DNA of 64,000 nt, taken from NCBI GenBank assembly GCA_003220265.1, contig QHRW01000116.1, positions 1 to 64,000 on the forward strand, written 5' to 3'. Below the pieces are notes generated by a model that was not told the DNA's origin, made no database searches, and saw nothing but the letters and a program-made list of their open reading frames with translations. Every line of letters starts with the position of its first letter. Position 1 is the stretch's first letter. The DNA is from Candidatus Rokuibacteriota bacterium (lineage in GTDB: Bacteria > Methylomirabilota > Methylomirabilia > Rokubacteriales > CSP1-6). Shown here piece by piece: positions 17,791 to 28,570 of the stretch. Both the position numbers and the translations under genes were made by a program.

Positions 17791-18458
17791 GCACGGTGGC
17801 GACGGCGACCGATCCGTTTCGCTTCATCGGCTGCGTCGAGCTGCGCCAGTCGCTCGACCAGCGCGCCACCGACGAGCGCGAGCTGCTCGACCGGCTGGAG
17901 GACGTGCCGTCGGGCTCGGTCTTCTATCACACGCACGGCTACTTCCTGCGCCATCGCCCGATCACCACCGCCTACGGCAACGACTTCGCCGCGTGGGTGG
18001 CGGTGCACGTGCGCGACCAGGTGCTGGCCGAGCGGCTGGCCGTCATCAATCCGTTCGAGTTCAGCAGCCTGGAGGCGCTGCGCGAGGAGCTGCTGTCGGC
18101 CGTCCACGACCACCTGGTGCACCTCTCGGTGGTGCCGCGCGTGGAGTACGGCGAGGTGTTCCACTTCCAGCAGTCGCACATCGTGGAGGTGCCGCTGGGC
18201 TCGGCCGCCGCCACGCTGGCCGAGTTCCGCCAGGGTCTGGCCGAGGTGGACGCGAGCGCGATCTACTACCACATGGTCGAGGCGCGCGCGCGGCTGGGCC
18301 GGCGCTCGGGGGACTTCGCCGAGTGGCTCCGCACCTCGCTCGGCATGACGGCGCTGGCCGAGCGCATCCAGCGCATCGACGCCTACATGACCAGCCTCGA
18401 GCGCGTGCGCGCGCGCGTCCTGGCCCTCGTGGACACGGCCCTGGAGGAGGGCGCGTGA
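17787..18458 (+). CDS. DUF5752 family protein
   Basis: 223 residues, GTG start overlapping the treY stop (GTGA). I recognise it as the DUF5752 type found within trehalose/glucan clusters. It is soluble and mostly helical, with a conserved-looking segment SGSVFYHTHGYFLRHR near residue 45 and aromatic/His-rich stretches (EVFHFQQSHIVEVPL). No catalytic motif is known to me. Strict embedding between treY and the trehalose synthase gene suggests an accessory or regulatory role in the pathway (inference). Confidence 0.7.
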   Translation: MSTVATATDPFRFIGCVELRQSLDQRATDERELLDRLEDVPSGSVFYHTHGYFLRHRPITTAYGNDFAAWVAVHVRDQVLAERLAVINPFEFSSLEALREELLSAVHDHLVHLSVVPRVEYGEVFHFQQSHIVEVPLGSAAATLAEFRQGLAEVDASAIYYHMVEARARLGRRSGDFAEWLRTSLGMTALAERIQRIDAYMTSLERVRARVLALVDTALEEGA

Positions 18459-19648
18459 TCGCCGTCGACGATTATCGCCGCGTGGCCCCGCCCGGCGCCG
18501 TCGACATCATCCTGCGCCTGGCCGAGCACGTGCGGGGCCGGCGCTTCCTGCACGTGAGCGGCGGGCGCTTCGGCGGCGGCGCCGCCGAGATCCTGCAGCC
18601 GCTGGTGCCGATGCTGTCGGACCTCGGCATCGACGCGGCGTGGGAGATCACCGGCGGCGATCCCGGCTTCTACGCGACGACGACGGCCCTGCGGGCCGCG
18701 CTGACGGGCACGGAGCGCGCGCTCACCGACGAGGCGCTCGACCACTACGTCGAGATGAACCGCGTGAACGGCAAGAAGCTCAACCTGGAGGCCGACCTCG
18801 TGCTGGTCCACGACATCCAGCCGGCCACGCTGATCGAGCACCGGCCCGGCGAGGGGCGCTGGGTGTGGCGCTGCCACTTCGACGCCTCGCGCCCGTCGCG
18901 CCGCGCGTGGGCCTTCCTGCGCCCGTACATCAACCAGTACGACGCCGCCGTCTTCTCGCTGCCGAAGTTCGCGCGGCGCCTCGGCATCCCGAAATACGTG
19001 ATCGCGCCCTCCATCGATCCGCTGTCGGACAAGAACCGCGAGCTGTCGCCGCGCGAGGTCACGACCATCCTGCGCGGGCTCGGGGTGCCGCAGGACAAGC
19101 CGTTGCTGCTGCAGGTGGGCCCGTTCACGCCCGGCGAGGATCCCGTCGGCGTCGTGGACGGCTACCGGCTGGTGAAGAAGTACTACAACGTGCGCCTGGT
19201 GCTGGCCGGCACCGGCGATGCCGAGCGCGAGAGCGTGGAGACGCTGGCCGAGCTGCGGGAGGCCGCGCACACCGACCCCGACATCGTGATCCTCGAGCTG
19301 CCGCCCGACGCGCACCTGCAGATCAACGCCCTGCAGCGCGCGGCCACCATCGTCGTGCAGAAGTCGGTGCACGCGGGCTTCGGCCTCGGCGCCGCCGAGG
19401 CGATGTGGAAGGGCAAGCCCGTCGTGGGCGGATTCGCCGGCGGCCTGCCGCAGCAGATCGTCTACGACGTGACCGGCTACACCGTGCACTCGGTGGAGGG
19501 CGCGGCCTTCCGCATCCGCCACCTGCTGAACAACCCCGAGCTGATTGCGCGCATGGGGGCGGCCGGCCGCGAGCACGTGCGCCGCTCGTTTTTGATCACG
19601 CGGCATCTCACCGACTACATGGCGCTGCTCATCCATCTCACGCGCTGA
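18455..19648 (+). CDS. treT: trehalose synthase, glycosyltransferring (TreT-like GT4)
   Basis: 397 residues, GT-B fold GT4 family. TreT enzymes make trehalose from NDP-glucose plus glucose. Visible are GGRFGGGAAEIL near the N-terminus, VLVHDIQPATLI, WRCHFDASRPSR, KYVIAPSIDPLSDKN, and the donor-binding SVHAGFGLGAAEAMWKGKP with the conserved E-x7-E-like region. GTG 18455 overlaps the DUF5752 stop and follows GGAGGAGGG. The acceptor cannot be proved from sequence; a related retaining glucosyltransferase is the alternative. Confidence 0.82.
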   Translation: MIAVDDYRRVAPPGAVDIILRLAEHVRGRRFLHVSGGRFGGGAAEILQPLVPMLSDLGIDAAWEITGGDPGFYATTTALRAALTGTERALTDEALDHYVEMNRVNGKKLNLEADLVLVHDIQPATLIEHRPGEGRWVWRCHFDASRPSRRAWAFLRPYINQYDAAVFSLPKFARRLGIPKYVIAPSIDPLSDKNRELSPREVTTILRGLGVPQDKPLLLQVGPFTPGEDPVGVVDGYRLVKKYYNVRLVLAGTGDAERESVETLAELREAAHTDPDIVILELPPDAHLQINALQRAATIVVQKSVHAGFGLGAAEAMWKGKPVVGGFAGGLPQQIVYDVTGYTVHSVEGAAFRIRHLLNNPELIARMGAAGREHVRRSFLITRHLTDYMALLIHLTR

Positions 19649-19651
19649 GGC

Positions 19652-20893
19652 ATGGGGCGCCCGGAGCCGCCCGAGGCGGTGCGCGCCGCGGTGGACCGGC
19701 TGGCGCCGGTCGATCTCGCGGTCGGCCTGCTCACCTACAACAACGCCGAGACGATGGGCGGCGTGCTCGACGCCGTCACCGCCGGCGTGGCGCGCCATTT
19801 TCCCGGCACGCGCACGGCGCTCATCGCGGCCGACGCCGGCTCCTCCGACGACACGCGCGAGCGCGTGGGCGGCACCGCGCTGCCCGCCGTGGTGCTGCGC
19901 TACGAAGCGCCGGCGGGCGAGCGCGTGGCCGTGCCGTTCCACGGCGTGCCCGGCCGCGGGGCCGCGCTGCGCTCCACGTTCGACCTCGCCCAGCGGCTCG
20001 GCGCCAAGGCGCTCGTCCTGCTGGAGGCCGACGCGGTGTCCGTCACGCCGGAATGGCTCGAGCGGCTGGCGGCGCCGGTGCTGGACGGCAAGGCCGACTT
20101 CGTGGCGCCCGCCTACGCGCGCCACCGCTGGGAGGGCACGATCTCGCGGCTGCTGCTGAGCCCGCTGGTGCGGGCGCTCTACGGGCGCCGCCTGCAGCAG
20201 CCCTTCGGCGGCCAGCAGGCGCTCTCGGCGCGGCTGATCGAGCACCTGCTGATCCATCCCAAGTGGTCGTGGACCGGCGGCGACGTGCACGATCTGTGGA
20301 TCACCGGCACGGCCATCGCCGACGGCTTCTCGGTGTGGGAGGCCGCGCTCGGCCGTCACCTGGTGCGCTCGCGCACGCGCGCCACCGACCTGCCGGCGAT
20401 GCTGGCGCAGACGCTGGGCGCCGCCTTCACGGTGATGGAGCGCCACGGCGACTTGTGGCTGGAGGTGCGCGGCAGCGAGCCGATCCCCATCGTGGGCGAG
20501 CCGGCGTCGCTCGGCGTGGATCCCATGACGGTGGACGTGGACGGCATGCTGGAGGCCTTCCGCCTCGGCGTGCGCGACCTCACGCCCATCTGGGAGCTGG
20601 TGCTGGCGCCGGAGACGCTGGCCGACGTGCTCACGCTGGAGAGCGGCGGCCACATGCAGTTTCCCGACGATCTCTGGGCCCGCGTCGTCTACGACTTCGC
20701 GCTGGGCCATCACTACTCGGTCGTGCACCGCGATCACCTGCTGCGCTCGCTGACGCCGCTCTACCTCGGCCGTACGGCGGCCCTCGTGGCGGCCACGCGC
20801 GCGCTGGGCGCCGCCGCCAGCCAGGCGGAGCTCGACCTGGTCGGCGCCGCCTTCGAGCGACAGAAACCCTATCTCGTGGAACACTGGCGATGA
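19652..20893 (+). CDS. GT-A glycosyltransferase (glucosylglycerate synthase-like)
   Basis: 413 residues. The N-terminal GT-A nucleotide-sugar domain has VGLLTYNNAETM, ALIAADAGSSDDT and a metal-binding ALVLLEADAVS (the DxD equivalent is EAD). PFGGQQALSARLIEHLL and the TGGDVHDLWITGTAIADG acceptor region follow, then a helical C-terminus. It resembles glucosyl- or mannosylglycerate synthase-type enzymes that make compatible solutes, fitting a trehalose locus; the exact product is uncertain. Its TGA overlaps the glgE ATG. Confidence 0.65.
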   Translation: MGRPEPPEAVRAAVDRLAPVDLAVGLLTYNNAETMGGVLDAVTAGVARHFPGTRTALIAADAGSSDDTRERVGGTALPAVVLRYEAPAGERVAVPFHGVPGRGAALRSTFDLAQRLGAKALVLLEADAVSVTPEWLERLAAPVLDGKADFVAPAYARHRWEGTISRLLLSPLVRALYGRRLQQPFGGQQALSARLIEHLLIHPKWSWTGGDVHDLWITGTAIADGFSVWEAALGRHLVRSRTRATDLPAMLAQTLGAAFTVMERHGDLWLEVRGSEPIPIVGEPASLGVDPMTVDVDGMLEAFRLGVRDLTPIWELVLAPETLADVLTLESGGHMQFPDDLWARVVYDFALGHHYSVVHRDHLLRSLTPLYLGRTAALVAATRALGAAASQAELDLVGAAFERQKPYLVEHWR

Positions 20894-22950
20894 GCGACGC
20901 GATGAAACGACCCGTCAGCCGGACCCCGAAACCCCGCGCGCCCCGCGTCGACCGCAATGAGGAGGGGAAGAGGGGAACCCTCCCAGGGTTCCCAAAAGAC
21001 TCCTTCCCGACAGACCTCCGGCGCACGGTGATCATCGAGAGCGTGGCGCCCGTCGTGGACGGCGGGCGCTATCCGCTCAAGCGCGAGGTCGGCGACACGC
21101 TCGAGGTGACCGCGGACATCTTCAAGGAAGGCCACGAGGTGCTCGTGGCCTTCCTCAAGTGCCGCCGCGCGGACGAGACGGCGTGGCGCGAGACGCCCAT
21201 GCGCTTCGTGGACAACGACCGGTGGGCCGGCGCCCTCCGTCTGGACGACAATGCCCGCCACGTCTACGCCATCGAGGCGCTGGCCGATCCCTTCCGCTCC
21301 TGGCTGGCCGACCTCGCCAAGCGCGTCGAGGCCGGGCAGGACGTGGCCAGCGAGCTGCGCGAGGGCGCCGGGCTGGTGCGGGCCGCGGCCGACCGCGCGC
21401 CCACTGGAGACGGGCGCGCGCTGACCGACTGGCTGAAGAAGATCGAGAGCGCGAAGGACCAGGCGGCCGCCGTCGCCGCCGCGCGCGAGGAGGCGCTGCT
21501 GGCGCTGATGGACCGCCACCTCGACCGCACGGACGCCACGTGGTCGGAGCGCCAGTACGAGGTCATGGTGGATCGCGAGCGCGCGCGCTTCGCCGCCTGG
21601 TACGAGTTCTTCCCGCGCTCCGGCGTGGCCGGCCGCCACGGCACCTTCCGCGACGCCGAGGCGCAGCTCGAGCGGGCGGCGGCGATGGGCTTCGACGTGG
21701 TGTACCTGCCGCCCATCCATCCCGTCGGCCGTGCGCACCGCAAGGGCCGCAACAACTCGCTGACCTCGCAGCCCGGCGAGCCCGGCAGCCCGTGGGCCAT
21801 CGGCGGCCCCGAGGGCGGCCACGACGCCGTGCATCCCGATCTCGGCACGCTGGCCGACTTCGATCGCTTCGTCGCGCGCGCGCAGGCCCTCGGCCTGGAA
21901 GTCGCGCTCGACTTCGCCATCCAGTGCTCGCCCGATCACCCGTACGTGCGCGAGCACCCCGAGTGGTTCTTCCACCGGCCGGACGGCACCATCAAGTACG
22001 CCGAGAACCCACCGAAGAAGTACCAGGACGTCTACCCCGTCAACTTCCACGGTGAGGATCCGGCGCCGCTCTGGCAGGAGATGAAGCGGCTCGTGGAGTT
22101 CTGGATCGGCCACGGGGTGAAGACCTTCCGCGTGGACAACCCGCATACCAAGCCCGTGCGGTTCTGGGAGTGGATGATCCGCGAGGTGCAGACGGTCCAT
22201 CCCGAGGCGGTCTTCCTGGCCGAGGCCTTCACGCGGCCCAAGATGATGAAGGTGCTGGCCAAGGCCGGCTTCACGCAGTCGTACACGTACTTCACCTGGC
22301 GCAACGAGAAGCGCGAGATGGCGGAGTACCTCACGGAAATCACGACGCCGCCGGTGGCCGAGTACTTCCGCGGCAATCTGTGGCCGAACACGCCGGACAT
22401 CCTGCACGAGACGCTGCAGCACGGCGGCCGGCGGGCCTTCAAGATGCGCCTGGTCCTGGCCGCCACGCTGTCGTCGCTGTACGGGATCTACTCGGGCTAC
22501 GAGCTGGGCGAGAACGAGCCGTTCGCGCCCGGCTCCGAGGAGTACCACAACTCCGAGAAGTACGAGCTCAAGGTGCGCGACTGGAGCGCGCCCGGCAACC
22601 TCGTGGGCTTCGTCACCCGGATCAACCGGATCCGCCGCCGGCACCGTGCGCTGCAGCTCTACAAGAACCTGCGCTTCCACGACTCCGACGATCCGCACGT
22701 GCTGTGGTACAGCAAGATGACGCCGGAGCGCGACGACACGATCTTCGTGGCAGCCAACCTGGACCTGCATGGCACGCGCGCCGCCCGGGTGCAGGTACCG
22801 ATCGACGAGCTCGGCATCGCGCCCGACCATCCGTACCGGATGCACGAGCTGCTCAGCGACGTCGCCTACGAGTGGCGGGGCCCGAGCGGCTTCGTGGAGC
22901 TCGACCCGGCCCGGGACTCCGCCCAGATCTTCCATCTGCGCCGCGCGTGA
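20890..22950 (+). CDS. glgE: maltosyltransferase GlgE
   Basis: 686 residues, GH13_3. GlgE extends alpha-1,4-glucan using maltose-1-phosphate. It has an N-terminal beta domain, a helical insert (residues about 145-215), and a barrel with YEFFPRSGV, HPVGRAHRKGRNN, TFRVDNPHTKP (nucleophile Asp), VFLAEAFTRPK (acid/base Glu) and SYTYFTWRNEK. Residues about 23-39 (from NEEGKRG to KDSFP) are encoded by a palindromic repeat that also occurs between ssb and rpsR, so the N-terminal extension is partly repeat-derived. ATGA overlap with the upstream gene. Confidence 0.95.
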   Translation: MSDAMKRPVSRTPKPRAPRVDRNEEGKRGTLPGFPKDSFPTDLRRTVIIESVAPVVDGGRYPLKREVGDTLEVTADIFKEGHEVLVAFLKCRRADETAWRETPMRFVDNDRWAGALRLDDNARHVYAIEALADPFRSWLADLAKRVEAGQDVASELREGAGLVRAAADRAPTGDGRALTDWLKKIESAKDQAAAVAAAREEALLALMDRHLDRTDATWSERQYEVMVDRERARFAAWYEFFPRSGVAGRHGTFRDAEAQLERAAAMGFDVVYLPPIHPVGRAHRKGRNNSLTSQPGEPGSPWAIGGPEGGHDAVHPDLGTLADFDRFVARAQALGLEVALDFAIQCSPDHPYVREHPEWFFHRPDGTIKYAENPPKKYQDVYPVNFHGEDPAPLWQEMKRLVEFWIGHGVKTFRVDNPHTKPVRFWEWMIREVQTVHPEAVFLAEAFTRPKMMKVLAKAGFTQSYTYFTWRNEKREMAEYLTEITTPPVAEYFRGNLWPNTPDILHETLQHGGRRAFKMRLVLAATLSSLYGIYSGYELGENEPFAPGSEEYHNSEKYELKVRDWSAPGNLVGFVTRINRIRRRHRALQLYKNLRFHDSDDPHVLWYSKMTPERDDTIFVAANLDLHGTRAARVQVPIDELGIAPDHPYRMHELLSDVAYEWRGPSGFVELDPARDSAQIFHLRRA
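20960..20993 (+). repeat. palindromic dispersed repeat, copy 1 (in glgE)
   Basis: A purine-rich arm is followed by the perfect inverted repeat GGGAACCCT-ccc-AGGGTTCCC (20973-20993). The 22 bases at 20960-20981 are identical to the reverse complement of 60393-60414. Confidence 0.75.
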
Positions 22951-22956
22951 GCCGCC

Positions 22957-23358
22957 ATGAAGGCCAGCGTCTACCACGTGCAGCTGAACGTGCGGGACGC
23001 CGGCGTGTCGCTGCCGTTCTACCGGGCGCTCCTGGACTACCTGGACTATCGTGTCAGCTACGAGGAGCCCGGCGTCCTCGGCATGTCGAACGGGACCACC
23101 GACTTCTGGCTGATCGGCACGCCGGCTGACCGCCGCCGCCATGCGCCGCACCGCAAGAACCCCGGGCTGAATCACGTCGCGTGGCGGGTGACCTCGCGCG
23201 CCGACGTCGATCGCTTCTACGAAGAGTTCCTGAAGTCCCGCGGCATCCCGGCGCTCTACGGCGGCCCGCGCGAGTATCGGGAATACCGCCCCGGCTACTA
23301 CGCCGTCTTCTTCGAGGACCCCGATCGCCTGAAGCTCGAAGTGGTCCACATCCCGTGA
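22957..23358 (+). CDS. VOC/glyoxalase-superfamily protein
   Basis: 133 residues with two beta-alpha-beta-beta-beta modules. The N-terminal strand YHVQLNVRDAGVSLPFYRA and the second module GLNHVAWRV through GYYAVFFEDPDRLKLEVVHI show the VOC layout. Candidate metal ligands are the His in YHVQLNV, the His in LNHVAWR and the Glu in KLEVVHI. It begins 6 nt after glgE, inside the glucan cluster. The reaction is unknown; lactoylglutathione lyase-like, dioxygenase or binding roles are all possible. Confidence 0.78.
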   Translation: MKASVYHVQLNVRDAGVSLPFYRALLDYLDYRVSYEEPGVLGMSNGTTDFWLIGTPADRRRHAPHRKNPGLNHVAWRVTSRADVDRFYEEFLKSRGIPALYGGPREYREYRPGYYAVFFEDPDRLKLEVVHIP

Positions 23359-23455
23359 CCACTTTGCGCATCGCTCACGTGGCTGCGACGGGCGCGGCGG
23401 GCGGCCGGGGGCCGGCTGCGATTCCGCGTGACCGCGCCCTCGCGCGAGGTGCGCA

Positions 23456-25126
<1,671 letters not shown>

Positions 25127-25130
25127 TTAT

Positions 25131-25200
25131 ATGGGGGGCCCCGAAATGGCCCCCCAAACCCCCCAATGCTCGGAGCGCCCCGGGGAACCCGTGGCGCTCC
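25131..25200 (-). repeat. two-hairpin dispersed repeat, copy C
   Basis: On the minus strand it reads as an arm centred on GCGCC...GGCGC, then GGGGGGTTTGGGGGGCC, ATTTCGG and GGCCCCCCAT. It aligns base for base with the tandem pair at 44612-44771. It occupies most of the treS-maltokinase spacer, where the strong GC stem could also affect plus-strand transcription. Confidence 0.75.
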
Positions 25201-25250
25201 TCGATCACGCTCTCCCAGTCCTCCCGCGGGCGGGGCACCGCGGGTAAGCT

Positions 25251-26528
25251 GTGCTGCCTTCAGATCTCGCGAGGTGGATGGCGAGGCAGCGGTGGTTCGC
25301 CGGGAAAACGCGGCGGATCACGAGCGTGGTGGCGGAGGATGGCGTGCGCCTCGGCGAGGCGACCACCTGGATCGTGCGCGTCGCGCTGGACGACGGGACT
25401 GCCGGGCGTTACGCGCTGCCGCTGCGTGACGCCACCGCGCCGGATGATGCGCTCGACGATCCGGCCTTCTGTCGCGCGCTGCTGGCGCTGATCCTCGACG
25501 GCGGCCGCGTGGCCGGCGCGCACGGTGAGGCCGTCGGCACACCCACGCGCGCGCAACCCGCAAGGGTGGGCGAGCCGCGACGGCTGACCGGCGAGCAGAG
25601 CAACACGTCCGTGCTCTTCGGCGACGCCATCATCCTCAAGCATTTCCGGCGGCTCGCCGCCGGCGTGAATCCCGACGTGGAGATCACGCGCTTCCTCACC
25701 GAGCGCACCGCCTTCCGCCACACGCCGCGCCTGCTCGGCAGCCTGGAGTACCGCGACGCCGACGGCGCGTGGGCACTGGCCATGGCCCAGGACCTCGTGG
25801 CCGAGTCGCGCGACGGCTGGCGCTGGCTGCTCGAGCGCCTGAGCGCCCGCGACGCCGCGCTGCCGGCGCTGACACGCCTCGGACGCCGCACGGCCGAGCT
25901 CCACCTGGCCCTGGCCAGCGACGGACAGGATCCCGCCTTCGCGCCCGAGCGGATCACCCCCGCCGACGTGGCGGCGTGGACGGCGGGCGTCCAGCGGCAA
26001 CTCGACGCCGCGCGGGGGGCGCTGGGCGGGCGCCTGCCCGACGGCGTGGCGCCGCGCGTGGACGGCCTCGCCGGTCTCGTGGGCGCCGCGCGCCTGCGTC
26101 ACCACGGTGACTTTCACCTCGGGCAGACGCTGGCCGTTCGCGACGGCGACGACTGGGTGCTGATCGATTTCGAGGGCGAGCCGCTGCGGCCGCTGGAAGA
26201 ACGCCGGCGCAAGCACACGCCGCTGCGCGACGTGGCGGGAATGCTGCGCTCGCTCGGCTACGCGGCGGCCAGCGCGCCGGCGCCCGGGGGCTGGGAGGAG
26301 CAGGCGCGCACCGCATTTCTCGACGGCTATCGCACCGCCGCCGGGCGGGCGCCGTTCCTGCCCGGCGACGAGACGGCGTTCACGCGCGCGCTGGCGGTGC
26401 TGGAGATCGAGAAGGCGGCCTACGAGATCGTCTACGAGGCGAACAATCGGCCGGACTGGGTGGCGATTCCCGCCCGCGGCCTCGTCAGCGCCGCTCTTCG
26501 GTCGGGTCCCGCGGCTGGGGCAGCGTGA
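25251..26528 (+). CDS. mak: maltokinase
   Basis: 425 residues, aminoglycoside-phosphotransferase-like fold. It phosphorylates maltose to maltose-1-phosphate for GlgE. The N-terminal ARWMARQRWFAGKTR is typical of maltokinases, and the active site is HHGDFHLGQTL with metal-binding VLIDFEGEP. GTG 25251 is the first start after an in-frame stop; no good Shine-Dalgarno is seen, and an ATG at residue 10 is the alternative. Its last 44 nt overlap the convergent secreted-protein gene. The spacer before it carries a hairpin repeat. Confidence 0.9.
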   Translation: MLPSDLARWMARQRWFAGKTRRITSVVAEDGVRLGEATTWIVRVALDDGTAGRYALPLRDATAPDDALDDPAFCRALLALILDGGRVAGAHGEAVGTPTRAQPARVGEPRRLTGEQSNTSVLFGDAIILKHFRRLAAGVNPDVEITRFLTERTAFRHTPRLLGSLEYRDADGAWALAMAQDLVAESRDGWRWLLERLSARDAALPALTRLGRRTAELHLALASDGQDPAFAPERITPADVAAWTAGVQRQLDAARGALGGRLPDGVAPRVDGLAGLVGAARLRHHGDFHLGQTLAVRDGDDWVLIDFEGEPLRPLEERRRKHTPLRDVAGMLRSLGYAAASAPAPGGWEEQARTAFLDGYRTAAGRAPFLPGDETAFTRALAVLEIEKAAYEIVYEANNRPDWVAIPARGLVSAALRSGPAAGAA

Positions 26529-26967
26529 AGATCATCAGCCGCACGTTGAAGGTGTCCTTGGCGAAGTAGACGAGCAGGCCGTCCTTGTAGACGAAGAACT
26601 CCTCGTCGCCCTGGTGGCCGCCGCCGTCGGGAAAGCCCCAGCCGTTGACGATGACGCCGCGGTTGAACGTGCTGCCGTGCGGCTCGAGCTGCAAGGCGCG
26701 CACGATGTCCGCGTGATACTTGGTCTCGCGCAGCAGGCCGAAATCGACGGTCATTCGCATGATGCCGGCCGGCGCGCGATCGCCCTCGTACACCCACGAC
26801 TCGGTGTCGTAGTTGTCCACCTTCTGCCGGTCCACGCGCGTCGGCGCACCGTAGCGCTCGCGCACCGCCCGGGTGGTGCTGACGCCGGGCTGGATCAGGC
26901 CCCACTCCGCGGCCGATGCGAGCGCGGGCGCGGCCAGCAGGAGCGCGGCGAGCACGACGGCGCGCAT
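26485..26967 (-). CDS. secreted protein of unknown function
   Basis: 160 residues with a cleavable signal peptide (MRAVVLAALLLAAPALASAA). The mature part starts EWGLIQPGVSTTRAVRERYG, recalling the small SmpA/OmlA-type beta-alpha fold (G-x-S/T...yG-P), then repeated short strands (GVIVNGWGFPDGG, EEFFVYKDGLLVYF). The family is not recognised with certainty. It overlaps the 3-prime end of mak on the other strand by 44 nt and shares a base with the upstream ggt stop, so it is co-transcribed with ggt. Confidence 0.65.
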   Translation of the reverse strand: MRAVVLAALLLAAPALASAAEWGLIQPGVSTTRAVRERYGAPTRVDRQKVDNYDTESWVYEGDRAPAGIMRMTVDFGLLRETKYHADIVRALQLEPHGSTFNRGVIVNGWGFPDGGGHQGDEEFFVYKDGLLVYFAKDTFNVRLMIFTLPQPRDPTEERR

Positions 26968-28568
26968 CAGTACCCCAGCGCCACGCCGTCGCCGCGCGGA
27001 TCGGCGCCGCCGCTCAGCACGCCGTCCGCGTTGACCATCACCCCGTGGGCCTGGCCCACGCGGTAGAACAGCTCCGGCGCCGGCACGATGGGATGGCCGA
27101 GCCGCTGCAATTCGGCGAAGACGTCGGGCGGTATGCGGCTCTCCAGGCGAATGGTCTCGGCCGGCTCGTCGGGCAGGAACGCGCCGATCAGGAAGCGCGG
27201 CCGCTCGATGGCTTCCTGGATGTCGAGGCCGTAGTCGAAGACGTTGGTGAGCACCTGCAGGTGGAACATCGCCTGGCCGTTGCCGCCCATCGTCGCGAAG
27301 CCCATCACCGGGCGGTCGTCCCTGGTCGTGATCGAGGCCATCAGCGTGTGGAACGGGCGCTTGTGCGGCGCCAGCACGTTGGGATGCTCGGGCTCGAGGC
27401 TGAAGTGGCGACCGCGGTTCTGCAGGCAGAACCCGGTGCCCGGCGGCACCACGCCGGAACCGAAGGAGTTGAAGAGGCTCTGGATGACGGCGGCCACGTT
27501 GCCGTGCGCGTCGGCGACGACGAAGCCCGTCGTGTCGCCTTCAGGCTCGCCCGGCGCGTACGTGCTGGCCGCGCCGGGGTCGAAGTGAAGCAGCCGCCGC
27601 GCCGCATAGGCCTTGTCGAGCATGCCCGCCAGCGGCACGTCCGCGCACTGGGGATCGCCGATCCAGCAGTCACGGTCGGCGTAGGTCAGCTTCACGATCT
27701 CCAGCAGCAGGTGCAGGTGCTCGACCGAGTGGAGCGGGTGCTTGGCGAGATCGACGCCCTCCAGCATGTTCAGGGCGAGCAGCGTCACCACGCCCTGGGT
27801 CGGCGGCGGCGTCTCGTACACCGTGAAGCCGCGGTACGTCGTGGCGATCGGATCGCCCCACTCGCCCGTGTGGGCCACGAGGTCCTCGGGCGTGAGGAAC
27901 CCGTCGCGCGCCATGCGCTCGGCGATCGCGCGTCCCACGCGGCCGCGGTAGAAGAGGTCGGGGCCCTCGGCGGCGAGATCGCGCAACGTCCGCGCGAGAT
28001 CCGGCTGCACGAACATCTCCCCCAGCGCCGGCGCGCGGCCGCCCGGGCGGAACACGCGCTGCCACTCCGCATCCCGGTTCCCGGGCGCGAACTCCGCGAT
28101 CGCCTGGCTCAGGATCGAGGTGATCGGAAATCCGCGCTCGGCGTAGTGAATGGCCGGCTGCAGGAGACCGTCGAGGCGCCGCGTGCCGAAGCGCTCGAGC
28201 AGCATGGCCCACGCGCGCACCACGCCGGGCACGCTCACCGTCTCCGGCCCGATCACCGGCAGCGCCTTGCGGCCGCGCCGCCGCAGCTCCTCCAGCGAGG
28301 CGCGGCCGCCCGCGCGGCCGGCGCCGTTGAGGAAGTGCACGCGACGCGTGGCGGCCTCGTAGTAGAGGCAGAAGAGATCGCCGCCGAGACCGCAGTTGTT
28401 CGACTGGGTGACGGCGAGCACACCGTTGGTGGCGATCGCCGCATCGGCGGCGGTGCCGCCCGCCTTCAGGGTCTCCACCCCGGCCAGCGTGGCCAGCGGA
28501 TGGCAGGAGGCGACGAGCCCGTCGCGACCGAGGGCCAGCGCGCGCCGCGAGTAACCGATCTGCGGCAC
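26967..28568 (-). CDS. ggt: gamma-glutamyltransferase family protein
   Basis: 533 residues, Ntn hydrolase. Family members cleave gamma-glutamyl amides such as glutathione. Seen: GGTAADAAIATNGVLAV, NCGLGGDLF, TPPPTQGVVTL, and the autoprocessing site GDTTGFVVADAHGN with nucleophile T346, then FGSGVVPPGTGFCLQNRG. No signal peptide, unlike periplasmic GGTs, so it is probably cytoplasmic. GTG 28568 was chosen because it lies 2 nt after the upstream stop and follows GAGGCGG; longer upstream extensions run into the previous gene. Confidence 0.88.
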   Translation of the reverse strand: MPQIGYSRRALALGRDGLVASCHPLATLAGVETLKAGGTAADAAIATNGVLAVTQSNNCGLGGDLFCLYYEAATRRVHFLNGAGRAGGRASLEELRRRGRKALPVIGPETVSVPGVVRAWAMLLERFGTRRLDGLLQPAIHYAERGFPITSILSQAIAEFAPGNRDAEWQRVFRPGGRAPALGEMFVQPDLARTLRDLAAEGPDLFYRGRVGRAIAERMARDGFLTPEDLVAHTGEWGDPIATTYRGFTVYETPPPTQGVVTLLALNMLEGVDLAKHPLHSVEHLHLLLEIVKLTYADRDCWIGDPQCADVPLAGMLDKAYAARRLLHFDPGAASTYAPGEPEGDTTGFVVADAHGNVAAVIQSLFNSFGSGVVPPGTGFCLQNRGRHFSLEPEHPNVLAPHKRPFHTLMASITTRDDRPVMGFATMGGNGQAMFHLQVLTNVFDYGLDIQEAIERPRFLIGAFLPDEPAETIRLESRIPPDVFAELQRLGHPIVPAPELFYRVGQAHGVMVNADGVLSGGADPRGDGVALGY

Positions 28569-28570
28569 GC

